Of a stretch of DNA of 64,000 nt, positions 35,898 to 44,862 are shown one piece after another. Source of the DNA: Pseudomonas gingeri (GTDB lineage: Bacteria; Pseudomonadota; Gammaproteobacteria; Pseudomonadales; Pseudomonadaceae); NCBI RefSeq assembly GCF_013385425.1, contig NZ_JACAQA010000002.1, positions 62,001 to 126,000 on the forward strand, written 5' to 3'. The position numbers and the translations under genes are program-made. The notes beneath the pieces were generated by a model. That model worked only from the letters and a program-made list of their open reading frames with translations, had not been told where the DNA came from and ran no database searches. Position 1 is the first letter of the stretch. The number at the start of each line of letters is the position of its first letter.

Positions 35898-37931
35898 ATG
35901 GCTGTATTGCGTCTTGCTGTCGCTGCCCTGCTGCTCACCGGCCTGTCCGTGGCCCAGGCCCATACCCACGGGCCTGAAACGGCCGAAACTCCGAAACGTT
36001 TCACACCCGTCTCGCCGGACACCCCGTACCTCGAAGTCCTGCACCAATGCGTCAGCCAGAAGGACACCGAACAGGGCCAGTTGCTCTCGGGCCTGGGCGG
36101 CACGCGCTACCCCATGGTCAGCCTGAAGGACGCCGACCGGGTCGAAGCTTTCTATAGCCAGGGCATGGCCCTGCAATACGGCTTCAATTTCTCCGAAGCA
36201 ATCCGCGCCTTCTACCAGGCCAGCCGTTTCGACGAAGGTTCGGCGATGCCTTATTGGGGTATTGCCCTGTCGGCCAACTCCAATATCAACAGCGACGCCA
36301 CTCCCGGTTGCGACCAACTGGCCTATCGCTCGGCGCAGATTGCACTGGAGCACGCCAATGCTCGCCTCAAGGACCCGGACGCCAAGGCCCGTTTCAGCGA
36401 AGGGCAGTTGCAGCGTGAAGTCGATTACGCCAAGGCGTTCCTCAGCGCCTATACCCTCAAGGACGGCCAGGTCAGCCTCGACGGCGACGGCAAACAGCAC
36501 TACGCCGACGCCATGAAAGAACTGTCGCAGACCTATTTCGACGACCTCGATGCCGCCACCCTCTACGCCGACGCCCTGCTCAATCTGACACCCTGGAAAT
36601 GGTGGGACGGCGAGGAGGCGGTCTCCGATCAGGTCCACCCGACGCCGGCGGCCTATCAGGCGCTGCAAGTGCTCAACCGCGTACTGGTGCAGGACAAGCT
36701 GCACACCGGTGCCAATCACTTCTATATCCACGCCATCGAGGAGTCGCCGTTCCCCGACAACGGGTTGCCCATGGCCAATCGCTTCCGCGACCAGAATCCG
36801 GCCATCGGCCACCTGGTGCACATGGCCTCGCATATCTACCAGCGCACCGGCAATAACGCCCTGGCCAGCGTCGCCAACTACACGGCGGTTTCGGTGGACC
36901 GGGCCTACGCCCATCAGGTCGGCCCGCAGAGCCCCTACCCGTTGCATTACCTGGGCCACAACATTCACTTCCTGATCTGGACCCTGTCCATCGAAGGCCG
37001 TCGGAACGAAGCCATGAACATGGCCGAGGAACTGGTGGAGAACACCACGCAGTATTCGGCGCTGGAGTTCCTCTGCAAGCAGTACCCCGACGAGATCCGC
37101 ACCAAGTCGGACTACTTCTATGCCGTGCCCTATTACTTTGCCGTGCGCTTCCAGGACTGGGCAGCGCTGGAGCGTATCGAACCGAAGATCGAGCAGGGTC
37201 TGAAGACCATCAACGAGACCTGCACCCAGGCCGACAAGGATTGGCAGCCACTGACCGCGCCTTACACCCGGGTAATGGCCGCTTATGCCAAGGCTTATCG
37301 GCAGTTGGCCGAGGACGGGGCGGACAAGGAGAAGGTCAACGACGCGCTCAAGGGCTACTGGCAGGCGGTGACCGATACCCTGAAAGCCTCACCGGCTCTC
37401 AACTACGGCAACAACAAGGCCTCGGAGCTGTTTCGCATCGCCAACCTGATCCTGCTGAACAAGGCCCAGGACAGCAGCCACGGCAAGCTGGACTTGGCGT
37501 CACTGCGGGAAACCGCTGCGAAGGTGTTTGGCAAGGATCCCTCACAGGCCTTGGCCACTGACCTCAAGTCACTCCAGGGCGATAACCAGGAACAGATCAT
37601 CGGCGCCTGGCGCAAGGCGGTCTCCATCCAGGACGCACTGAGCTATAACGAGCCGCCGGACTGGTATTACACCTTGCGTGAGTCCCTGGGCTACGCACTG
37701 TTGGCCCAGGGCAAGGCGGCCGAAGCCGAGAAGGTTTTCCGTGAAGACCTGATGGGCAATCGCCTCAGTGGTCGTTCGCTCAACGGGCTGAAGCTCAGCC
37801 TGCAACAACAGCCTGACAAGCCGGTGCCGGCGCTGCTCGACAAACAACTGCAGACCGCCTGGCGCAACGCAACCATCAGCGCCGCGCCGTCAGGCTTCAC
37901 CACACAAGCGGTTCTGAAAGCCGGCGACTAG
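35898..37931 (+). CDS. Exported TPR-repeat protein of unknown function
   Basis: About 677 residues. It begins with a signal peptide (MAVLRLAVAALLLTGLSVAQA, cut before HTHGPE). The body contains TPR-like helices (SEAIRAFYQASRFDEGSAMP, a C-terminal GYALLAQGKAAEAEKVFRED) and a His-containing core of a conserved but uncharacterised family: HTGANHFYIHAIEESPFP and IGHLVHMASHIYQRTGN. The clustered His residues could bind metal. It follows the decarboxylase by 16 bp with AAGGAG upstream, so it is the third gene of the operon. It lies outside the cytoplasm while the two enzymes appear cytoplasmic, which makes its partner role unclear. Confidence 0.75.
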   Translation: MAVLRLAVAALLLTGLSVAQAHTHGPETAETPKRFTPVSPDTPYLEVLHQCVSQKDTEQGQLLSGLGGTRYPMVSLKDADRVEAFYSQGMALQYGFNFSEAIRAFYQASRFDEGSAMPYWGIALSANSNINSDATPGCDQLAYRSAQIALEHANARLKDPDAKARFSEGQLQREVDYAKAFLSAYTLKDGQVSLDGDGKQHYADAMKELSQTYFDDLDAATLYADALLNLTPWKWWDGEEAVSDQVHPTPAAYQALQVLNRVLVQDKLHTGANHFYIHAIEESPFPDNGLPMANRFRDQNPAIGHLVHMASHIYQRTGNNALASVANYTAVSVDRAYAHQVGPQSPYPLHYLGHNIHFLIWTLSIEGRRNEAMNMAEELVENTTQYSALEFLCKQYPDEIRTKSDYFYAVPYYFAVRFQDWAALERIEPKIEQGLKTINETCTQADKDWQPLTAPYTRVMAAYAKAYRQLAEDGADKEKVNDALKGYWQAVTDTLKASPALNYGNNKASELFRIANLILLNKAQDSSHGKLDLASLRETAAKVFGKDPSQALATDLKSLQGDNQEQIIGAWRKAVSIQDALSYNEPPDWYYTLRESLGYALLAQGKAAEAEKVFREDLMGNRLSGRSLNGLKLSLQQQPDKPVPALLDKQLQTAWRNATISAAPSGFTTQAVLKAGD

Positions 37932-38338
37932 CCCGGCAGGCACTGGAAGTCGCCGGTCTCGGCGACTTGCTTGCCATGGGAGTCCATCAGGCGCGCGTTG
38001 ACTTCCTGGCCCAGGCTCGACTCCACCAGCTTGTAGTGCTCGCCGGCCTTGAACTGGTTGAAGCTGACTTCACCCGAACAATCCTGCTGGTTGCCATCGC
38101 CCCACGGCATTTCCACCAGCATCACGTCCAGCTTGTGGGCGCCAGGTGGCACTTCGAAGAAACGCCCGTCATCGATTTTCTTGCCATCGACCTTCTCGGC
38201 GAGCATGTCGTTCGGCGCTTCATTTTGCAGACCGATCCAGGCTTCGCTCGGATCCGCTTTCGGCATCGGGCCGGCACACGCGGACAGCAGAAAAGCCAGG
38301 CCCAGGGTTGGAATCAGCATCAGGGGTTTGAATGTCAT
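37928..38338 (-). CDS. Small lipoprotein, paralogue of the next gene
   Basis: A 136-residue lipoprotein with signal MTFKPLMLIPTLGLAFLLSAC and lipobox Cys at residue 21. The mature part has PKADPSEAWIGL, an FFEVPPGAHKLDVMLVE core and four further Cys, probably beta-rich. It is closely similar along its length to the gene at 38376-38780, a tandem duplication. The function is unknown. The convergent upstream operon overlaps it by 4 bp at the stops. Confidence 0.8.
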   Translation of the reverse strand: MTFKPLMLIPTLGLAFLLSACAGPMPKADPSEAWIGLQNEAPNDMLAEKVDGKKIDDGRFFEVPPGAHKLDVMLVEMPWGDGNQQDCSGEVSFNQFKAGEHYKLVESSLGQEVNARLMDSHGKQVAETGDFQCLPG

Positions 38339-38375
38339 GGTGTTCTACCTCAAAAAATGAAAAAGCTGTCAGCGG

Positions 38376-38780
38376 TTAAATGCAGGAAAACTTCCTGGAA
38401 TGGGCCACGGTCACGCCTTGGTCGTTCACCAGCTCAGCCCCTACATCCGCACCCGATCCCGACTCCACCAGGTGATAGCGCTTGCCGGCCTTGAACTGGT
38501 CGTAGTCCACCTGACCGGTGCACTCGGGCTGTTCGGTATTGCCGTTGGCCCCCTGGACCAGGAGCACTTTCAGATCGTGCTTGCCCGGCGCCACTTCGAA
38601 GTAGCGGCCGTCATCGACGCGCTTGCCATCCACACGCTCTGCCAGCAGGTCGTCGCTCGACTCCTGCCCCAGGCCGATCCAGGCTTCGCTCGGATCAGCC
38701 TTGGGCACTGGCGCTGCGCAGGCAGACAGCAGGCAAACCAGTCCAAGGGTCGAAATCAGCATCAGCGGCTTAAGTGTCAT
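38376..38780 (-). CDS. Small lipoprotein, paralogue of the preceding gene
   Basis: A 134-residue lipoprotein with signal MTLKPLMLISTLGLVCLLSAC. It shares KPLMLI-TLGL, PKADPSEAWIGL, the VDGKR-DDGR-FEV-PG pattern and a Cys-containing C-terminus with its neighbour. The ATG at 38780 was chosen because it starts the lipoprotein signal and has AGAGGA upstream; the frame stays open 34 codons earlier. The gap to its twin is 37 bp, so they are probably co-transcribed. Function unknown; envelope location inferred. Confidence 0.8.
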   Translation of the reverse strand: MTLKPLMLISTLGLVCLLSACAAPVPKADPSEAWIGLGQESSDDLLAERVDGKRVDDGRYFEVAPGKHDLKVLLVQGANGNTEQPECTGQVDYDQFKAGKRYHLVESGSGADVGAELVNDQGVTVAHSRKFSCI

Positions 38781-38999
38781 TGAATGAATTCCTCTCATCT
38801 TCAAGTGCTTTATCGCTGGACGGAAAGTCCGTCTAATCGAGGCAAAGAGTGGCGGACTAGAGGCTTTTGCACAAATGAACACACATGAAGGGATTTTCAG
38901 TCCTTATCTAAAAGATCCTTCATGTTGGTGAAAGCCAAACGTTAAGTTCCAGACGCAAGACTGCCGGTGTTTGCAATTCCACTCCCCGGAGGTTCAGGC

Positions 39000-41900
39000 A
39001 TGCTCGGGCTGGTAAAGACCGCACTGCTCAAGCCCTACACGTTTATCGTGTTGGCGATATTCATCTGCATCATCGGGCCGCTGGCGGCCATGCGTACCCC
39101 CACCGATGTGTTTCCCGATATCGGTATCCCGGTGGTCGCAGTGGTCTGGCAATACAACGGCCTGTCCCCAGAGGACATGGCCGGCCGGGTGATCTACACC
39201 TACGAACGCTCCTTGAGCTCCACGGTCAACGACATCGAACATATCGAGTCGCAATCGCTACCTGGCATGGGCATCGTCAAGATCTTCTTTCAGCCGGGAG
39301 TGGACATCCGCACCGCCAACGCCCAGGTGACCGCGGTCTCGCAGACCGTGCTCAAGCAAATGCCGCCAGGGATCACCCCGCCGCTGATCCTCAACTACAG
39401 CGCCTCGACGGTGCCGATCCTGCAGATGGCGTTTTCCAGTCCGACGCTGTCTGAAGCGAAGATTCGTGACCTGGTACAGAACAATATCCGCCTGCCACTG
39501 ACCTCCGTTCCGGGCCTGGCAATTCCGACGCCGATGGGCGGCAAGCAACGCCAGATCACCCTCGACCTCGATCCCCAGGCGCTGGCCGCCAAGGGCCTCT
39601 CGGCGCAGGATGTGGGCAATGCCCTGGCCGCGCAGAACCAGATCATTCCGGTGGGTACCGCCAAACTCGGCCCCTACGAATACACCGTGCTGCTGAACAA
39701 CAGCCCGAAAGTCATCGAAGAACTCAACGACCTGCCGATCAAAACCGTCGACGGCGCCCTGATCACCATCGGCCAGGTGGCCCACGTGCGTGACGGCTCG
39801 CCGCCACAGACCAATATCGTGCGGGTCGATGGCCGCCGCGCGGTGCTGATGCCGGCGATGAAGAACGGCAATATTTCCACCCTGTCGATCGTCGACAACA
39901 TCCGCAACATGCTGCCGCTGATCAATGAAACCCTGCCGCCGGAGCTCAAGACCTCGCTGCTGGGCGACGCTTCGGTGTTCGTCAAGCAGTCGGTGGGCAG
40001 CGTGGCCCGCGAAGGCATCATCGCCGCCCTGCTGACCAGTGCGATGATCCTGCTGTTCCTTGGCAGCTGGCGCTCGACCCTGATCATCACCGCCTCGATT
40101 CCATTGGCGGTGCTCTCGGCCATCGCCCTGCTGGCCGCCACCGGCCAGACCCTCAACGTCATGACCCTCGGTGGTCTGGCGCTGGCGGTGGGGATCCTGG
40201 TGGACGATGCGACGGTGACCATCGAGAACATCAACTGGCACCTGGAACAGGGCAAGGCGGTCAACGATGCGATCCTCGACGGCGCGAAACAGATCGTCGG
40301 CCCGGCCTTCGTTTCGCTGCTGTGTATCTGCATCGTGTTCGTACCGATGTTCATACTGCAAGGCATCGCCGGCTTCCTGTTCCGGCCGATGGCCCTGGCG
40401 GTGATCTTCGCCATGGCCAGTTCCTTCCTCCTCTCGCGGACCCTGGTGCCGACCCTGGCGATGTTCCTGCTCAAGCCCCATATGGTCGAGGGCGGCAGCG
40501 GTCATCATCCCGAAGATGAATTTATCAACCATCACGAAGGCGAACAGCACCGCAAGCCACGCAACCGCCTGCTGCAAGGCGCACTGAATTTCCAGCAGGG
40601 CTTCGAGCGCGGCTTCTCCACGGTACGTGACGTCTACCATGGCCTGCTGACCCTGGCGCTGGGTTGCCGCAAGCGCTTCCTGCTGGGTTTCCTCGCCTGT
40701 GTGCTGGCCTCCTTCAGCCTGCTGCCGAGCCTGGGCGAGGACTTCTTCCCGGCCACCGACGCCGGTGCCCTGGCCCTGCACGTACGCCTGCCGCTGGGTA
40801 CACGAATCGAAGAAAGCGCCGCGACCTTCGACCGTATCGAAGCACGGATCCGCGAGGTGATTCCCGCCGAGGAACTGGACAACATCGTCGACAACATCGG
40901 TATTCCGTTGAGCGGTATCGACATGGCCTATAGCAGCAGCGGCACCATCGGCCCGCAGGATGGCGATATCCAGGTCACCCTCAAGGCCGATCACCAGCCC
41001 ACCGCCGACTACGTGAAAAAACTGCGCACGGCTTTGCCGGAAAGCTTCCCCGGCAGCCAGTTCGCCTTCCTCCCGGCGGATATCAGCAGCCAGATCCTCA
41101 ACTTCGGCGCACCGGCCCCGCTGGACGTGAAAATCTCCGGACGCAGTGCCGAGGAAAACCGCGTCTTCGCCCTCGAACTGCAACGACGCCTGCAACACGT
41201 ACCGGGGATCGCCGACCTGCGGATCCAACAATCGGTCGGCTACCCGTCGCTGGAAGTGAAGGTCGACCGCATGCGCGCCAAGGGCCTGGGCATTACCGAG
41301 CGTGACGTCACCAACAGCATGGTCGCCTCCCTGGCCGGCAGCTCCCAGGTGGCGCCGACCTTCTGGCTCAACCCGGCCAACGGCGTATCCTATGGCGTGG
41401 TCGCGGCCACTCCGCAATACCGCCTGGACAGCCTGCCATCGCTGGAAGCACTGCCGGTCACCGGTAGCAACGGCCAGTCGCAGATCCTCGGCGGCCTGGC
41501 GACCATCAATCGGGTGCAGAGCCCTGCGGTGGTCACCCACTACAACATCCAGCCGACCCTGGACATCTACGCCAGCGTGCAAGGCCGAGACCTCGGCGCG
41601 GTGGCCCATGACATCCAGAAGATCCTCGACGATGCCTCGTCCTTGCGGCCCAAGGGCGCGATTGTCAGCCTGCACGGACAGATCGACGCCCTCCATGAAG
41701 CCTTCGGTGGCCTGAGCTTCGGCCTGCTCGGCGCGGTGGTGCTGATCTACCTGCTGATCGTGGTCAACTTCCAGTCCTGGGTCGACCCGTTCGTGATCAT
41801 CACCGCCCTGCCCGCGGCCCTCGCCGGGATTGTCTGGATGCTGTTCTTGAGCGGCACCTCGCTGTCGGTGCCGGCCCTGACCGGGGCCATCCTCTGCATG

Positions 41901-42218
41901 GGCGTGGCCACCGCCAACTCGATCCTGGTGGTGAGCTTCTGTCGCGAACGCCTGGCCGAACACGGCGATGCCCTCAAGGCCGCCCTGGAAGCCGGCTACA
42001 CCCGTTTCCGTCCGGTTTGCATGACGGCCCTGGCGATGATCATCGGCATGTTGCCGCTGGCCCTTTCCGAAGAACAGAACGCCCCCCTCGGACGCGCCGT
42101 GATCGGCGGTCTGATCCTGGCGACCACTGCCACCCTGCTGTTCGTCCCCGTGGTGTTCAGCCTGGTGCATGGCCGCCGACCTATTCGCGCCGTAGCTGGA
42201 GAAAACACCCATGACTGA
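39000..42218 (+). CDS. RND efflux pump inner-membrane transporter
   Basis: A 1072-residue RND protein with the expected duplicated layout of twelve helices and two large periplasmic loops. TM4 carries the proton-relay Asp pair in GGLALAVGILVDDATVTIEN. PTDVFPDIGIPVV and ERSLSSTVNDIEHIES are typical of the first porter domain. A cytoplasmic loop at residues ~498-520 is rich in His (GHHPEDEFINHHEGEQHR), unusual for drug pumps. Charged residues in TM4 rule out neither metal nor hydrophobe transport. The ATG at 39000 has GGAGG seven bases upstream. It is first in a transporter-adaptor-channel operon. Confidence 0.9.
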   Translation: MLGLVKTALLKPYTFIVLAIFICIIGPLAAMRTPTDVFPDIGIPVVAVVWQYNGLSPEDMAGRVIYTYERSLSSTVNDIEHIESQSLPGMGIVKIFFQPGVDIRTANAQVTAVSQTVLKQMPPGITPPLILNYSASTVPILQMAFSSPTLSEAKIRDLVQNNIRLPLTSVPGLAIPTPMGGKQRQITLDLDPQALAAKGLSAQDVGNALAAQNQIIPVGTAKLGPYEYTVLLNNSPKVIEELNDLPIKTVDGALITIGQVAHVRDGSPPQTNIVRVDGRRAVLMPAMKNGNISTLSIVDNIRNMLPLINETLPPELKTSLLGDASVFVKQSVGSVAREGIIAALLTSAMILLFLGSWRSTLIITASIPLAVLSAIALLAATGQTLNVMTLGGLALAVGILVDDATVTIENINWHLEQGKAVNDAILDGAKQIVGPAFVSLLCICIVFVPMFILQGIAGFLFRPMALAVIFAMASSFLLSRTLVPTLAMFLLKPHMVEGGSGHHPEDEFINHHEGEQHRKPRNRLLQGALNFQQGFERGFSTVRDVYHGLLTLALGCRKRFLLGFLACVLASFSLLPSLGEDFFPATDAGALALHVRLPLGTRIEESAATFDRIEARIREVIPAEELDNIVDNIGIPLSGIDMAYSSSGTIGPQDGDIQVTLKADHQPTADYVKKLRTALPESFPGSQFAFLPADISSQILNFGAPAPLDVKISGRSAEENRVFALELQRRLQHVPGIADLRIQQSVGYPSLEVKVDRMRAKGLGITERDVTNSMVASLAGSSQVAPTFWLNPANGVSYGVVAATPQYRLDSLPSLEALPVTGSNGQSQILGGLATINRVQSPAVVTHYNIQPTLDIYASVQGRDLGAVAHDIQKILDDASSLRPKGAIVSLHGQIDALHEAFGGLSFGLLGAVVLIYLLIVVNFQSWVDPFVIITALPAALAGIVWMLFLSGTSLSVPALTGAILCMGVATANSILVVSFCRERLAEHGDALKAALEAGYTRFRPVCMTALAMIIGMLPLALSEEQNAPLGRAVIGGLILATTATLLFVPVVFSLVHGRRPIRAVAGENTHD

Positions 42219-43374
42219 TCGCAAACCTTCGGGCAAACGCCTGCTTTACATGGGCGTCGGCGGTCTGACCCTGGCCGCCTTGCTGGTCGCCAACGGGATT
42301 GCCGCGCGAACCCGCCACGAAAAATCCGTGACCGCCTGGACCGAATCCGCCGCCATCCCCATGGTCAGCGTCTTCAAGCCGGCGCAGAACGCCGCCGGCG
42401 ACACCCTGCGCCTGCCGGCCCACCTCGAAGCCTGGAGCAAGGCGCCGATCCATGCACGGGTCAGCGGTTACCTGAAGGACTGGAAAACCGACATCGGCAG
42501 CCAGGTCAAGGCCGGCCAGATACTCGCCGAAATCGACAGCCCGGATCTCGACCAGCAGGTCGCCCAGGCCCATGCCCACCTGGTGCAGGAACAGGCCAAT
42601 GCGCGCCTGGCCGAAACCACCGCCACCCGTTGGCAGAACCTGGTGGCGACCCATTCGGTATCACGCCAGGAGGCCGATGAAAAAAGCTCCAATGCCGCCG
42701 CGGCCAAGGCCAATGTCGAAGCCGCCGCCGCCGACTACGCGCGGCTGTCGGCACTGGAAGCGTACAAGACCATTCGCGCGCCCTTCGCCGGCACCATCAC
42801 CGCCCGCAACACCGATATCGGCCAGCTGATCAAGGCCGACAACGACAGCGATCCGGAACTGTTCGACATCGCCGACACCCATCAACTGCGGCTCTACGTA
42901 CCGATTCCGCAGAACTACGCCAGCGTGATCCGTCCCGGTCTCGAGGTGAAGCTGACGGTGCCGGAACATCCGGGCCAGCAGTTCAACGCAAAATTGCTGG
43001 GCAACTCCACCGCGATCGACTCGCGCTCCGGCACCCTGCTGGCGCAGTTCGTCGCCGAGAACCCGGACAACGTCCTGCTGCCCGGCGACTATGCCGAGGC
43101 GACCCTGCCGATCCCGGCGGACACCAACGGCGTCAGCATTCCGGCCAGCGCCTTGATCTTCCGTGCCCAGGGCACCCAGGTGGCGGTGCTGGACGCCCAG
43201 TCCCATGTGCACCTGCGTGACATCCACATCGGCCTGGACCTGGGCGAGCGCCTGGTCATCGACCAGGGCCTGAAACCCGCCGACACCGTGATCGACAACC
43301 CGCCGGACGCCCTGCGCGAAGGCGACCCGGTGAAACTCGCCGACGCCGGAGGCCAACATGTCCCCAAGGCTTAA
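42211..43374 (+). CDS. RND efflux periplasmic adaptor (HlyD/MFP family)
   Basis: A 387-residue membrane-fusion protein. One N-terminal membrane anchor (YMGVGGLTLAALLVANGIA) precedes the lipoyl half GYLKDWKTDIGSQVKAGQIL. A coiled-coil hairpin follows (HAHLVQEQANARLAE), then the beta-barrel with IRAPFAGTITARNTDIGQLI. It bridges the RND pump and outer-membrane channel. It overlaps the pump gene by 8 bp and the channel gene by 17 bp. Confidence 0.92.
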   Translation: MTDRKPSGKRLLYMGVGGLTLAALLVANGIAARTRHEKSVTAWTESAAIPMVSVFKPAQNAAGDTLRLPAHLEAWSKAPIHARVSGYLKDWKTDIGSQVKAGQILAEIDSPDLDQQVAQAHAHLVQEQANARLAETTATRWQNLVATHSVSRQEADEKSSNAAAAKANVEAAAADYARLSALEAYKTIRAPFAGTITARNTDIGQLIKADNDSDPELFDIADTHQLRLYVPIPQNYASVIRPGLEVKLTVPEHPGQQFNAKLLGNSTAIDSRSGTLLAQFVAENPDNVLLPGDYAEATLPIPADTNGVSIPASALIFRAQGTQVAVLDAQSHVHLRDIHIGLDLGERLVIDQGLKPADTVIDNPPDALREGDPVKLADAGGQHVPKA

Positions 43375-44779
43375 GCTCAGCGCCTGGCTCTTGATGATCG
43401 CGGCCTTGCAGGGTTGCTCCCTGGCGCCGACCTACAAGCCGCCGCAACTCGACTTGCCGGAGCACTATCGCGAACAGACCAGCGACGGCCCATGGCACCT
43501 GGCACAACCGGGCGACAAGCTGTCGGAACAATGGTGGTCGCTGTTCCAGGACTCACACCTCAACGACCTGCAGCAGCGCCTGCTCAAGGCCAACCCTGAC
43601 CTGGCCGCCGCCCTGGCGCACTACGACGGTGCCCAGGCCTATGCGAGCCAGTTGCATGCCGGGCTGTTCCCGCAGATCAGCGCCAGCGCGCAGCCCCTGC
43701 GCCAGCGCCAATCGGACAATCGCCCGTTACGCGGCAGCACCCAGCCGGCGGTATACAACAGCAACACCGCAGGCTTTGCGCTGAACTTCGACCTCGACCT
43801 GTGGGGACGGATTCGCAACCAGGTGGCCGCCGGCGATGCCCAGGCCCAGGCCTCCGGCGACGACCTGGCGGTGGCGCGCCTGAGCCTGCAACAGCAATTG
43901 GCGACCTTGTATATCCAGCTCAACGGCCTGGACGCCCAGAGTCGGATTCTCAGCAGTTCCCTGGATGACTACACCCAGGCGCTGCAACTGACCCGTGACC
44001 GCTACCAGGGCCAGATCGCTTCGGAACTCGACCTGACCCGTGCCCAGAGCCAACTGGCCGAGGCCCAGGCACAACTGGACGACGTGCGCGGCCAACGCAA
44101 CCTGGCCGAACACGCGATAGCCGAGCTGGTGGGTGAACCGGCCAGTGATTTCCAGTTACCGCCGACCCAGGCAATCCTGACCATTCCCAAGGTACCCGGC
44201 GCCCTGCCCAGTGGCTTGCTGCAACGCCGTCCGGATATCGCCGCGGCGGAACGCCGGGTGTTTGCCGCCAATGCCGGGATCGGCGTGGCCAAGGCCGCCT
44301 GGTACCCGGACTTCAGCCTGACCGGCCTGCTCGGCGGCCAGACCCAGGGCAGCGGCAGCCTGCTGTCGACGGGTAATCGCTACTGGGCGTTGGGGCCGCT
44401 GGTCAACCTGCCGATCTTCGACGGCGGTCGTCTCAGTGCCCAGGAGCATCAGGCCAAGGCCGAATTCGACGAGGCTTCGGCCCATTACCGCAGCCAGGTC
44501 CTGCGCGCGGTGCGCGAAGTCGAGGACAACCTGGCGCAACTGCGCGACTTGCAGCGCGAGGCCCTGGATGAGCAAGCGGCGGTCAATGCCGCGCAGAACA
44601 CCCAGACCCTGGCGATGAACAGCTACCAGGCCGGGGCCGTGAACTACCTGGATGTGGTGACGGCGCAGACGGCGGCACTGCAGACCCAGCGGCAGTTGCA
44701 GGCGTTGCAGACCCGACAGCTGCAGGCCAGCATCGGCCTGATGACCGCGTTGGGTGGTGGTTGGAGCGCCCAGGGCTGA
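43358..44779 (+). CDS. Outer-membrane efflux channel lipoprotein (NodT/OprM family)
   Basis: A 473-residue TolC-like channel. It begins MSPRLKLSAWLLMIAALQGCS, a lipoprotein signal with Cys at residue 20, and LAPTYKPP, the classic NodT opening. FDLDLWGRIRNQVAAG, LQRRPDIAAAERRV and ANAGIGVAKAAWYPDF are family markers. It completes the tripartite pump. The start lies inside the adaptor gene. A REP hairpin follows the stop. Confidence 0.93.
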   Translation: MSPRLKLSAWLLMIAALQGCSLAPTYKPPQLDLPEHYREQTSDGPWHLAQPGDKLSEQWWSLFQDSHLNDLQQRLLKANPDLAAALAHYDGAQAYASQLHAGLFPQISASAQPLRQRQSDNRPLRGSTQPAVYNSNTAGFALNFDLDLWGRIRNQVAAGDAQAQASGDDLAVARLSLQQQLATLYIQLNGLDAQSRILSSSLDDYTQALQLTRDRYQGQIASELDLTRAQSQLAEAQAQLDDVRGQRNLAEHAIAELVGEPASDFQLPPTQAILTIPKVPGALPSGLLQRRPDIAAAERRVFAANAGIGVAKAAWYPDFSLTGLLGGQTQGSGSLLSTGNRYWALGPLVNLPIFDGGRLSAQEHQAKAEFDEASAHYRSQVLRAVREVEDNLAQLRDLQREALDEQAAVNAAQNTQTLAMNSYQAGAVNYLDVVTAQTAALQTQRQLQALQTRQLQASIGLMTALGGGWSAQG

Positions 44780-44788
44780 ACGCGGTTC

Positions 44789-44862
44789 CTGTAGGAGCCA
44801 GCTTGCCGGCGATTGCGATGTCACCTTCGCCACCGCTATCGCTGGCAAGCCAGCTCCTACAG
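44789..44862. repeat. REP/REPIN-type inverted palindromic element
   Basis: CTGTAGGAGCCAGCTTGCCG at 44789-44808 faces its inverted copy at 44838-44862, which ends CAGCTCCTACAG. The two arms flank about 24 bp. The GTAGGAGC-AGCTTGC core is the common REP unit of P. fluorescens-group genomes, mobilised as REPIN doublets. It lies just after the efflux operon and may also act as a transcription stop or mRNA-stabilising hairpin. Confidence 0.8.

Noticed and set aside
39258..42236. A 992-codon open frame on the minus strand opposite the RND pump gene
   Set aside because: It mirrors the GC-rich codon pattern of the pump gene, has low-complexity His/Gln/Gly-rich content and no ribosome site; the plus strand encodes a complete RND protein.
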